A DNA stretch of 64,000 nucleotides, from NCBI RefSeq assembly GCF_039555335.1, contig NC_092636.1, positions 2,201,501-2,265,500 of the forward strand, written 5' to 3'. Source of the stretch: Amphiura filiformis (lineage: Eukaryota > Echinodermata > Ophiuroidea > Amphilepidida > Amphiuridae). A program made the position numbers and the translations under genes. The stretch's first letter is position 1, and each line of letters starts with the position of its first letter. Positions 55,941 through 64,000 of this stretch are shown here, piece after piece. The notes under the pieces are model-generated. The model did no database searches and was not told the DNA's origin. It saw only the letters and a program-made list of their open reading frames with translations.

Positions 55941-56561
55941 CTAAACTCCTGCACCTCCCTTCTTCTCCAACTCCCCAGACAAATTTCTCAGCGCCACTAT
56001 ACTCTCCTCCAACCCCGACAACCCGGCCTTAAACTCTGCCTCGCCTTCCAGGACCAGTCGGGACCGGCTTGGGCCTACCGCCTCGGCTTTAGAAGACTCT
56101 CCTGGCTCGACCTCCGGCAGCGGATGGGAGTGTCCAACTCCTTTGGGAAACTTCACTTTCTTCCCTGTCACCCCACCCGGACAGGTCAGGCGAATCAGGC
56201 CTTGGTTCAGCTCATACACCTCTCTACTAGCCCCAGATGCACCTCCCGGCATCGGACTGTCAGTCTGGCTCCTCCGATCGCAAACCTTAATCCTGCTGAG
56301 AGTAGCCACTCTTTCCCTCTCCTCCGACCGTTGCCTCTCCTGCAACCAATTGAGCTTCCCTTCTACCCTGGCCTCCCACGTCCGTGACCACATCTTCTCT
56401 CTTCTATGCTTCACATCTCCCATCCAGACCTTCCACAGCAGATAGAACAGGAGCAGCAGACCACTGACCGAACTCGCCATTACAATCCCCAACATTACCC
56501 CAAATACAACATCAAACTGCCCCGCCATCTCTTTACTGGGTTTTACCTGCAACAATAACAA
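55941..56561 (-). CDS. LTR element third frame: small membrane-anchored protein
   Basis: 206 codons between the Gag/Pol frame and the polypurine tract, the position where envelope or accessory genes lie in Ty3/gypsy-type elements. A second possible start (MAGQFDVV) is at 56528. Seen: a hydrophobic stretch at about residues 18-45 (GVMLGIVMASSVSGLLLLFY), then a basic stretch (KHRREKM), a charged, probably helical segment with WLQERQRSEERERV, a middle part with Pro/Gly/Ser, and a Leu-rich charged end. No signal-peptide cleavage site, no Cys-rich ectodomain and no fusion motif are visible. It may be the membrane anchor and tail left from a deleted envelope-like gene, or an unrelated accessory protein. 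I do not recognise a family. Confidence 0.5.
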   Translation of the reverse strand: MLLLQVKPSKEMAGQFDVVFGVMLGIVMASSVSGLLLLFYLLWKVWMGDVKHRREKMWSRTWEARVEGKLNWLQERQRSEERERVATLSRIKVCDRRSQTDSPMPGGASGASREVYELNQGLIRLTCPGGVTGKKVKFPKGVGHSHPLPEVEPGESSKAEAVGPSRSRLVLEGEAEFKAGLSGLEESIVALRNLSGELEKKGGAGV

Positions 56562-57144
56562 AAAAAACCCAAAGAACTAGATAAATTACATATTCACACA
56601 ACACTATTTTCACCACCATCTACTCTCTTCATAAGTCATGGTCATGGGAGTTTGGTTGGTCAGCTCATCTCAACTTGATTGCATTGGAATAGGACGGTCT
56701 GGACCTTTACTCCGAACCAAGTGTCCTTGACTCTACCAAGCTATCGTCGTCAAGGTAACAAGGGAGTTCTATGATGTACAGACATCACCACCATCCAAAG
56801 TTGGCACAACAGTCTCTAACTCCTTGGACTATCATTGACTCCCTGTCGTCCTGACGACATTTCCATACTTCTATCAGGAAATAAATGTGACGAGCCCCAA
56901 AGTACAGTCTCCCTGTCACGTCCGTCAAAAATACGTTATTTGAAGAACCATGCAGTCACGTTAACTCCACACACAACCACCCAGATCACTGTTGAAGACA
57001 ATCTCCCCAACTACTTCAGCCTCACGTTTGATTTGACTTGAAAATACAACAACCTCAACACAACTTTAAAACACACTGAAAACTGCAACATAACTTATTT
57101 ACAACTGCTCCACTTTTGACTACTCTGCGTGTCTGACCGAACTT

Positions 57145-60100
57145 CTAATTAGCCCCACTCTTCAGCGCACTCGCACGCACCATAGGCCCCCGCTCATGTT
57201 CCATCACAGGGATCCCACACTTCCAAGGCTTCAAGTCCAGTCCCTCACACGTGGCTACCCTATTCACACTAACAACCATTGGCTTACTACCCCTACTCCT
57301 CTGCACACGCACCGCTCCTCCTGGCAAGTTAGCCAACACCATGTAAGGCCCTCCGGAATCTCCACCAACTCTCCCTGGTACCTGGTTACCACACACCCAC
57401 ACAAAGTTCCCAGGCTTGACATGAACACCTGGTCCTCTTGGTCTCATACCATTATTTACTACACTGCGATCATATGACACTGCAGCTCTCCTCACACCGT
57501 CCAAGTCAAATCCCCGGTACTGTAAGTAATCCCTCACGTCATCACCCATCCCCACCCAATAGTAACTCTGCCTCACTACAGCCAATACATTCCTAGTTCT
57601 TAATCCTCCACCAGCCCCCGTTACACACAACTCCTCCAACACCTGCTCCTGTAGTCCCCGTGGTAACACAATCAACCACCTCGCCATCTTACCATCCGGA
57701 CTTTCCCATTTCCGGACCAAAACCCCCTCCTTCACACTCAATACCTCCCACTGTCTCATGTAACATTGCGGCACTACTCCCCACACTGGTTTTCTGCCCT
57801 CTATCTTCCCCCTCAACATAGGACCAAACACCCTATCTTGTAATTGCATGTGCCTTATGCTCTCCAAAGTAACTCCTCTCACACCTCCACTACTGCCCCC
57901 CTCCCAGTCCTGATCTCCTCTCCACACACTTCCTTCCGACCTTCCTACTACCTCCTTCTTCCTTAGCCTCCTATCACCGTGTACACCTCCTTCTCTACTA
58001 CTGCCCCCCTCCCAGTCCTGATCTCCTCTCCACACACTTCCTTCCGACCTTCCTACTACCTCCTTCTTCCTTAGCCTCCTATCACCTCCCATGCTGCCCT
58101 GACTCTCTCCGACTACCTCAGTCGTGTCACTACTGACACTACTATCCCCCTCCACGGTCAACAGCCGAGACACACACTTTTGTCTCACATAAACTCCTGC
58201 TGACACTGACCCCCTTGGTTGTCTATCAGCTGTCTGAGGGGCCCGTGGACTTTTGGATTCTACCTTCTTTAAGGCAGTATCCCGCATCATCCTCTCAACT
58301 ACTTTCAGTGAGGTGTCCATCGAGTCTATTCTCGCTTCCATCTCTGCCACCTTATTATCCACCGCCTCTGTTCCCACAACATAGCTATAACCCAATTTAC
58401 CGCAGCCTCTTGACTTCTCTATTCTCAAGAATGACTCTACTTCCTCAGCTATACACACGGCAGCTTCTAACGTATCCGGCCTACCTCGAAACAACTCCGC
58501 ACGTAGTTCCTGATCACTCACCGCGTTCTTAAAATGGCGCCTCGCAATTCTGTCCCTCTCCAGTTTCTCTGTCCCTGGGTAGGCAAGTGCCGTCAACCTC
58601 TTTATCTCGTGCCCTAAGGCAGCTAATGTCTCCCCCTTTAACTGTTCCCGTCTGGACAATTTTTGGAAATAACTCTCCTCACTCTCCCTAGGCCCAAACT
58701 CCCTCTGCAACAACGCCACTAGGTCCTCATAGGATATCTCTCTCGAATCTATATCATTTACGCTCAAAATCGCTAAGGCATCATCCTTACAACAGGTAAA
58801 TAGCTGATACCTGGCCGCCTCCTCTGTCCACTGGTTATATGCCTTACACGCCTCAAAGTGGATAATAAAATCCTTCCACGGAGTCTTTCCATCAAACTCT
58901 GATGGCCTTTTCTCTGGCCTTACCTCGACCCCACAATCGCTAGACTCTCCATCACCGTGTATAGCAGGAGAACATTGGCCCTCTACCAGCTTTGCTCTCT
59001 CCTCTATTTGGACTTCCAATTCCATCAGTCCCCGCTCCCTTTCCTTCAACTCTGCCTCCCATTTCGTTAAATCTGTCTGCCTCTCTCTGAAAACCTGTTC
59101 ACAAACCCCCTTCTCTGCTTTAAACTTCTCCCGTCGCTTCTCGACCTTAGCTGCTTCTCTATCTAAATCAGCAGCGCTGCTGCCTTCTAACGCTCTACTT
59201 CGTGCAACACACTCTGCCTTCTGGGCATCAAGTTCCTCTATCTCTTTACTCTTCGTCTCCTCCCACGCCTTCACTCCTCTTTCCCATTCCTCCCTCTCAT
59301 GCTCACACCTCACCTCCCTATCATGTATCTCCGCTATCCTCTCTCTCAACTTCTCCTTATTCCTTTCCTTTTTAACATCTTTCTTCTGTCTTTCACTGCT
59401 TTTAGACTTCTCCCACGTTTCAACTTCTGCACCAAAAGTAGCTTCTTGCTCCTCCAGCTTAGCTATTCCTAGCTTCCTCTCAATCTCCCATATCCTCTCT
59501 CTTTCTACTATCTCAGCTTCCCTATCGGACAAAGCACTAAGTCTCCTACCTAGCTCCCACTCCCGTCTATCATTTTGTATGTTGAGAATGTACCTATCTT
59601 TCTCAAAGGCCGCTCGTCGTTCTTCCAATTCATTAACATCACGCTCCCTTTCACTTTCCCATGCCCTCACGCTTTCTTCGAACTCAGCCTTCCGGACTGA
59701 CAGGGCACTCTCCATTTCTTCGAACTTGGCCTTCTTGTCAGACAGGGCACTATCACTCTTACTGCTTTTATTTTCTTCCCACGTCTTCGCTTCTATATCA
59801 ACGGTAGCTCGTAACTTCTTCAATTCAGCCACTTCACGTGCCCTCTCAACTTCCCATGCCCTCTCTCTTTCCTCAATCCGGGCCTTCCTGTCAGACAGGC
59901 TTATTTCCCAAGCTTCCACCTGTGAGTCAAAGACAGCTCGTCGTTCCTCCAATTCACTAACTTCACATTTCCTTTCACCTTCCCATGCCCTCTCTCTTTC
60001 TTCTAACTCTCTCCTCCGTTGCTGATTATACACCATCTGTTCATAAACATCCCTTCTCTCCTCTACGTTCCTCTTGTCCCACAATACCACATCCATTTTA

Positions 60101-60291
60101 TGCTCTCTCTTCATCGCATGCAACATCTCTAATTGAACATTGATCTTCTCCTGTGCCACTCTCACAACATCATCAAGTGCTAACGGGTAGTCCACCTCAC
60201 CACCCATGTCACCACTATCAGGATCTGGGGCTTCACCATCATTCAATGGCGTCATATACAATCCAATTTCAGCACTATTCTCCGTATCCAC
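57145..60291 (-). CDS. Gag fused to remnants of integrase (Gag-deltaPol), 1048 residues
   Basis: One open frame. Residues 1-45: acidic lead. About 50-430: charged coiled coil made of diverged units with ERERAWE / ELEERRA / SDRKA. About 455-615: retrotransposon Gag capsid-like region starting RPSEFDGKTPWKDFIIHFEA, with REFGPRESEESYFQKLSRRE and FRGRPDTLEAAVCIAEEVES. No CCHC zinc knuckle. About 715-785: two copies of a 36-residue unit (GDRRLRKKEVVGRSEGSVWR). After that come RQSYYWVGMGDDVRDYL, the end of the integrase N-terminal HHCC region with its His and Cys lost, and directly after it SYDRSVV...KPGNFVWV...GGPYMVL, the integrase C-terminal GPY/F domain. Protease, RT, RNase H and the DDE core are absent, yet the frame stays open. 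It would assemble particles but could not copy or integrate alone. Confidence 0.8.
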   Translation of the reverse strand: MDTENSAEIGLYMTPLNDGEAPDPDSGDMGGEVDYPLALDDVVRVAQEKINVQLEMLHAMKREHKMDVVLWDKRNVEERRDVYEQMVYNQQRRRELEERERAWEGERKCEVSELEERRAVFDSQVEAWEISLSDRKARIEERERAWEVERAREVAELKKLRATVDIEAKTWEENKSSKSDSALSDKKAKFEEMESALSVRKAEFEESVRAWESERERDVNELEERRAAFEKDRYILNIQNDRREWELGRRLSALSDREAEIVERERIWEIERKLGIAKLEEQEATFGAEVETWEKSKSSERQKKDVKKERNKEKLRERIAEIHDREVRCEHEREEWERGVKAWEETKSKEIEELDAQKAECVARSRALEGSSAADLDREAAKVEKRREKFKAEKGVCEQVFRERQTDLTKWEAELKERERGLMELEVQIEERAKLVEGQCSPAIHGDGESSDCGVEVRPEKRPSEFDGKTPWKDFIIHFEACKAYNQWTEEAARYQLFTCCKDDALAILSVNDIDSREISYEDLVALLQREFGPRESEESYFQKLSRREQLKGETLAALGHEIKRLTALAYPGTEKLERDRIARRHFKNAVSDQELRAELFRGRPDTLEAAVCIAEEVESFLRIEKSRGCGKLGYSYVVGTEAVDNKVAEMEARIDSMDTSLKVVERMMRDTALKKVESKSPRAPQTADRQPRGSVSAGVYVRQKCVSRLLTVEGDSSVSSDTTEVVGESQGSMGGDRRLRKKEVVGRSEGSVWRGDQDWEGGSSREGGVHGDRRLRKKEVVGRSEGSVWRGDQDWEGGSSGGVRGVTLESIRHMQLQDRVFGPMLRGKIEGRKPVWGVVPQCYMRQWEVLSVKEGVLVRKWESPDGKMARWLIVLPRGLQEQVLEELCVTGAGGGLRTRNVLAVVRQSYYWVGMGDDVRDYLQYRGFDLDGVRRAAVSYDRSVVNNGMRPRGPGVHVKPGNFVWVCGNQVPGRVGGDSGGPYMVLANLPGGAVRVQRSRGSKPMVVSVNRVATCEGLDLKPWKCGIPVMEHERGPMVRASALKSGAN
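57888..58095 (-). repeat. 108-bp tandem duplication inside the Gag-deltaPol frame
   Basis: 'cccccctcccagtcctgatc' through 'ttccttagcctcctatcacc' occurs twice, identical over about 90 bp, period 108 bp (36 codons), so the frame is kept. Confidence 0.85.
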
Positions 60292-60305
60292 AACAGGTAT
60301 GTCCT

Positions 60306-60587
60306 CTACCTCCTCTGTCTCCCTACTCTACTCCACTCCACAATGTCCACTTCCATGCCTTCTGAAAGATATATGCCACTATCCTCCCCATCACTGCGCT
60401 CCAAATAGCGCCCAAAGTCCTCCTCTACTCCTAGTGGCATCTCCTCACTTCCCCCATCTCTATCTATCCTCTCAATTTTGCACTCCTGATGGCTACTCAA
60501 AGTCTTCTGGTGCCTTCTCCTACTTCTCCTCCCCAATCTCCTCCTACGACGAGCTCCTCTACCTTCCTCCTCTACTCTCCCTGACAT
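60306..60587 (-). CDS. Short Arg-rich upstream frame of the LTR element
   Basis: 93 codons from MSGRVEEEGRGA; next come clusters of Arg (RRRRRLGRRSRRRHQ). It then turns acidic (EEMPLGVEEDFGRYLERSDG). It lies between the primer-binding site and the Gag start, in another frame, and ends 15 bp before Gag. The open frame continues upstream across the primer-binding site into the LTR, but the internal ATG at 60587 is the first after it. It could be a leader peptide or a small nucleic-acid-binding protein; chance cannot be excluded. Confidence 0.35.
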   Translation of the reverse strand: MSGRVEEEGRGARRRRRLGRRSRRRHQKTLSSHQECKIERIDRDGGSEEMPLGVEEDFGRYLERSDGEDSGIYLSEGMEVDIVEWSRVGRQRR

Positions 60588-60622
60588 TGTAGTGCACCTA
60601 TAGTACTGCTTATAACACTCAA

Positions 60623-60640
60623 ATCCCACTTCTGACACCA
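60623..60640 (-). other. Primer-binding site, complementary to tRNA-Leu(CAA)
   Basis: The plus strand reads ATCCCACTTCTGACACCA, equal to the 3' end of animal tRNA-Leu(CAA) with CCA as I remember it, 3 nt from the LTR edge. The minus strand therefore starts TGGTGTCAGAAG, a standard primer-binding-site form. Confidence 0.85.
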
Positions 60641-60643
60641 ATT

Positions 60644-63566
60644 TGTGGCGGGACGGCCGATTGCCGAGGAGAAAACACGAACGTCTCAATGTGTATCTAA
60701 ATGAAAACCTGGTTAGCTGTAATTTGAATATGAACGTCAGGTGGCCGGGTTGACACCAGTCCCTTAATAGGAACACGAAAAGTTTTGCATGAGACTAGGG
60801 TAAGTCGTGGGGCAGAACCCCACCTTCGATATTTTTCACAAGCAGAAGTACATCTAAATAATCATCACGTAGTATTCTCTCGATTCCTCAACAATATTTT
60901 ATTTGCATAACTCCAGACTACAGCATACAAGACTTAGTCACACCCATAACCTATACTTTAACTTCCTACTCCTACACTACCTCTGCAGTACTACACAGCT
61001 ACCACCCACTGCAGCAAAAGATGAGAATGAATAAGAAAGTCACACCCCTACTTTAGCTTCCTACTACTTCCACTACCTCTGCAATGCTACCCAGCTAGCA
61101 CCCTCCCTCATCTGCAGCAAAAGATGAGAATGACAGGAAAAAAATGTGTTAATACAATTTAACATTATAAAAGCCTACAAAAACCCAAGTTATTTTGGTA
61201 CTAAATGAAAAATTGGGCATAGTAGCCCCGCTCAGCGCATGCTAATAGTAATGACACTTACGAACACATGCAAGCATGTATTGGTAAAGTATCATCATAA
61301 AATCTACCAGAAATCCTATAAAACACAACTACTTAATGGCAAACGAAAAATTGGGCATAGTAGCCCCGCTCAGCGCATGCTAATAGTAATGACACTTACG
61401 AACACATGCAAGCATGTATTGGTAAAGTATCATCATAATATCTCATATACACATAATAAAACAATATGATTCCAACAGAATGTGCACTAATCACATACAT
61501 AATAAAAATATACATGACTCACCAAATAAAAATCCTCTCCTGTGTTTATACAATATAAAACTCACCAAAATGATATCCTCTCAAAAGCCACAATACTCCT
61601 CAGACTTAGCTCTTAGTTGACGTAACTCTAAGGAATACTACTCCATTTATTTGATACTCCACTCAGGATTAACCCCGGGTAACTCACAGGGCCGGCGTTA
61701 ATCCCTACTCTCCATCTTAGTTGATAATCCACTCAGGATTAACCCCGGGTAACTCACAGGGCCGGCGTTAATCCCTACTCTCCATCTTAGTTGATAATCC
61801 ACTCAGGATTAACCCCGGGTAACTCACAGGGCCGGCGCGTTAATCCCTACTCTCCATCTTAGTTGATAATCCACTCAGGATTAACCCCGGGTAACTCACA
61901 GGGCCGGCGTTAATCCCTACTCTCCATCTTAGTTGATAATCCACTCAGGATTAACCCGGGTAACTCACAGGGCCGGCGTTAATCCCTACTCTCCATCTTA
62001 GTTGATAATCCACTCAGGATTAACCCCGGGTAACTCACAGGGCCGGCGTTAATCCCTACTCTCCATCTTAGTTGATAACCCACTCAGGATTAACCCCGGG
62101 TAACTCACAGGGCCGGCGTTAATCCCTACTCTCCATCTTAGTTGATAATCCACTCAGGCCTGTAGGCCTAAGTATATCCTACAAAAAGCAACCATATGCA
62201 CAAGACCGTTGGAATCAATAAAAATAAATAATAAATACTGCCCATCACTTACCACGTAATTCCGTGAACGCTAAACCTTCATATAAAAGATATATGAATA
62301 TTTAAATACTTTTCACACAACACATAGGCCTAAATAAGATTATAGGCCCTGTACATGACAATCTCATAATACAAACCTAACTATCCTAGCATTTGGGTGT
62401 GACTTGTACATAAATACTATGATCTAAATGTTAAAGCCTCTATGATTTGAAACAATTTGTAATTTCGTTACAAGACTACTCTTGGTTGAGGCCTATTGCA
62501 TATTGGATAATAATCGTGAATAATGTCAAAGGTCAGGCAACATTGCAACACATAATATTTGGTGAAATGTGAGAAAGAGAGTGTGACTATTATTTTCCGA
62601 ACGAAAATAATACAACGCGAAAATATAATGACCCCTATTAATTACGCACAACATGCCACATCTACAATAATTAATTAAATCCAAGATCCGAAAATATAAA
62701 ACGGGGAACCCCCGTATTGATGCAATTAGCACATGTACATTGTATATGCACTCCCAGTAATGCACATGTACTGTACGCACCTTTGTCCTCGAAGAAAGGC
62801 CATCCATCACCTTCGCACGTAAGCACCCACACAATGATGGATCCCATATTTAATTACAAATATAAAATAATTCACAACACCAAACTAATTCAGCTCTTTC
62901 ACTTCCCACTTTACCTAGAAAGCTGAATGGCACACCATAGTAAGGGCAAAGGTATGCTGTCTGGTTTAGGACCTATGATGATAAAATACTAGAATGAGAA
63001 ATCCTGAATTTGGAGGTGCATTTGAAACCATGAACGACAAGAAATTTGGATGCAGCGCTATGCACACCGCTTACACGTGCGAAACAACATAGCCAAAATC
63101 ACTAAACTCATGCATGATGAAAATCATCCAAAACACACTTTAAAATTGATTTCACGATCCCAAAACCACCTCTCCGCGTTCTATACACGATACCTAACTT
63201 AATTTGGAACAATTTACTTCCGAAAACATAATAATGCTCTAAAAATAATGAAAATAAAAATACGACAAAGAAAAACTGTATATATTCACCTGCAGCAAAA
63301 GATGAGAATGACACGAGGTCGCCCAGCCGTACGGCGCGCTGGTTAGCTGAGGAGATAATTGATTGGATACGTACGGCGCGCTAATTGGCTGAACGGTTAA
63401 TTGATTGGATACGTACGCTAATTGGCTGACAGAGATAATTGATTGACTGAAAATTACAAGAAATCCAATTTAAAGGGATACACGCGATTTGGGGATAGGA
63501 AAATGAAATGGGAATTACCTAAAAATAATATTATGTGTTGGCTTGATTTACCAATACCGTTTCACA
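60644..63566 (-). repeat. 5' LTR (2923 bp)
   Basis: Partner of 52382-55311 (see there). In the element's own direction it would contain promoter and RNA start; no TATA box was assigned with confidence. The 70-bp array lies at 61657-62158 with the same number of units. Confidence 0.9.
61657..62158. repeat. 70-bp tandem array in the 5' LTR
   Basis: Same units as 53399-53898. One unit lacks a C (AACCCGGG), and another carries the extra GC (GGCGCGTT) also found at the matching position of the other LTR. Confidence 0.9.
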
Positions 63567-63611
63567 AGGATAAGTTTGCAATAATTAATCTTTATTTTTT
63601 ACCCCCATCAG

Positions 63612-63703
63612 GAAAAACTATCTCGACCTCCGCATATTCTTCGAAGAATTAAGTTTCGAAAGCGTCGTTCAAGTAGAAGCTTATCCATCAGCGAGTCTGA
63701 TAA
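63612..63703 (+). CDS. Gene P exon 8
   Basis: 92 nt encoding KNYLDLRIFFEELSFESVVQ and VEAYPSASLI. Acceptor 'cccccatcag', donor GTAAGT. It lies 15.2 kb from exon 7 because of the LTR element; the adjacent intron text ('gtttgca...cttta..ttttaccccc') still resembles M's intron 7. Confidence 0.85.
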
Positions 63704-63775
63704 GTAAGTCAAATCCTGAAGTAATTTAGCGTATACATGGTATAATTTAAATATCATTAAGAACGCTAGAATAGT

Positions 63776-64000
63776 ACAGGGTGTATCAAAATGATTAGAC
63801 TACTCCGTAGTCCACTTGCCCATTGTGCATATTGGATATTGCATTTAAGCTTAAAACTCCGATTTAATTAATTTGTGCACAATTTATAGATTTTCACAAC
63901 TGATCATCTTTTTAGTCACCGTACTCCCTCTGTTTGTTAGCTTCCCAAGTGGACTGACTTTGGATTGCGGTTTACATGCTTAACACGGCTGTCTATGAGC
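63776..64000. other. Intron 8 of gene P, homologous to intron 8 of gene M
   Basis: 'agtccacttgcccattgtgc' and 'ttagtcaccgtactccctct' and their surroundings match 13755-13915 read on the same strand, although M and P lie on opposite strands, so this block is inverted relative to the genes or is a repeat. Exon 9 is not in the window. Confidence 0.45.

Larger units (their letters stand above)
52382..63566 (-). mobile_element. Non-autonomous LTR retrotransposon, 11.2 kb, in intron 7 of gene P
   Basis: Two direct repeats of 2930 and 2923 bp flank 5.3 kb of internal DNA. On the minus strand the order is 5' LTR (63566-60644), 3-nt gap, primer-binding site (60640-60623), a short Arg-rich frame, a 1048-codon Gag/partial-Pol frame, a 206-codon frame with a membrane segment, polypurine tract (55325-55312) and 3' LTR (55311-52382). 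LTRs begin TG and end CA. The layout and integrase remnants suggest the Ty3/gypsy (Metaviridae) group. Protease, RT, RNase H and the integrase core are missing, so movement would need enzymes from a relative. No 4-6-bp target duplication is visible: the left flank ends 'aataag' and the right begins 'aggat'. It is antisense to gene P. Confidence 0.85.
36890..63703 (+). pseudogene. DEG/ENaC sodium channel subunit, ASIC-like (gene P), exons 1-8, frameshift in exon 5
   Basis: Exons: 36890-37113, 38053-38279, 38825-39162, 44476-44574, 46736-46890, 47121-47177, 48246-48396 and 63612-63703; exon 9 (TM2) must lie past the window. Intron positions and phases equal those of gene M. The same signatures are present: THHGIRYV, TM1 LVWAVLILVADSYLGYNIV, HFPAVTICNYN, YDCKWRAVEPCDARSF, GVCWTFN and CDCNESCSSENYGARTS. 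Exon 5 has 155 nt instead of 154: an extra T in 'gttgtttcgca' at about 46854-46856. Read literally, translation leaves frame there and stops in exon 6, before TM2. All other exons are open and splice sites intact, so this is either a very recent null allele or a sequencing error. Intron 7 holds an 11.2-kb LTR element. If corrected, it would encode a second channel subunit. Confidence 0.8.

Noticed and set aside
55941-56561. Calling the third frame an envelope protein
   Set aside because: No signal peptide, ectodomain cysteines or fusion motif; only position and one hydrophobic helix, which is not enough.
59579-60025. 148-codon Ser/Leu-rich frame, plus strand
   Set aside because: Antisense of the coiled-coil region of Gag; composition is explained by that.

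Overview
The window is nuclear DNA of a multicellular animal. It holds spliced DEG/ENaC channel genes of the acid-sensing-ion-channel (ASIC) type, with GT-AG introns, embedded in dense transposon debris: RTE-like and R2/NeSL-like LINEs, an L2/CR1-like LINE end, tRNA-derived SINE-like pieces, hAT, MULE-like and TTAA-bounded fold-back elements, and an LTR retrotransposon. The repeat mix and frequent 'aggcct' motifs would suit a marine invertebrate deuterostome such as an echinoderm or hemichordate. That is an impression, not a proof.

Layout. 1-12.9 kb, minus strand: remains of a third channel paralogue (exon 1 at 6530-6759, damaged exon 4 at 783-867) broken up by LINE relics, SINE-like tRNA sequences and fold-back elements. 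13.3-24.9 kb, minus strand: gene M, a complete nine-exon DEG/ENaC gene (24850 down to 13268). Its exons add up to 1461 nt, giving 486 residues with every splice phase consistent. 24.9-36.9 kb: a divergent intergenic region with a nearly complete RTE-like LINE (about 31.65-35.30 kb) and a MULE-like element with a 10-bp target duplication. 36.9 kb to the end, plus strand: gene P, the head-to-head paralogue of M with the same intron positions and phases. Exons 1-8 are inside the window and exon 9 must lie beyond it. Exon 5 of P has one extra T that shifts the frame.

Intron 7 of P has grown to 15.2 kb (517 bp in M). Most of that is an 11.2-kb LTR retrotransposon at 52382-63566 on the minus strand, with 2.9-kb LTRs that are nearly identical. 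Between the LTRs is one long open frame that joins a coiled-coil Gag to only the two ends of an integrase. Protease, reverse transcriptase, RNase H and the integrase core are absent. An 18-nt primer-binding site for tRNA-Leu(CAA), a polypurine tract and TG...CA ends are all visible, so it looks like a recently moved, non-autonomous element.

The host genes M and P would encode subunits of trimeric, amiloride-sensitive-type sodium channels in the plasma membrane. The shared intron sequence and shared 5' flanks point to local duplications: A and M in tandem, M and P inverted. No operon, CRISPR array or prokaryotic feature was seen.
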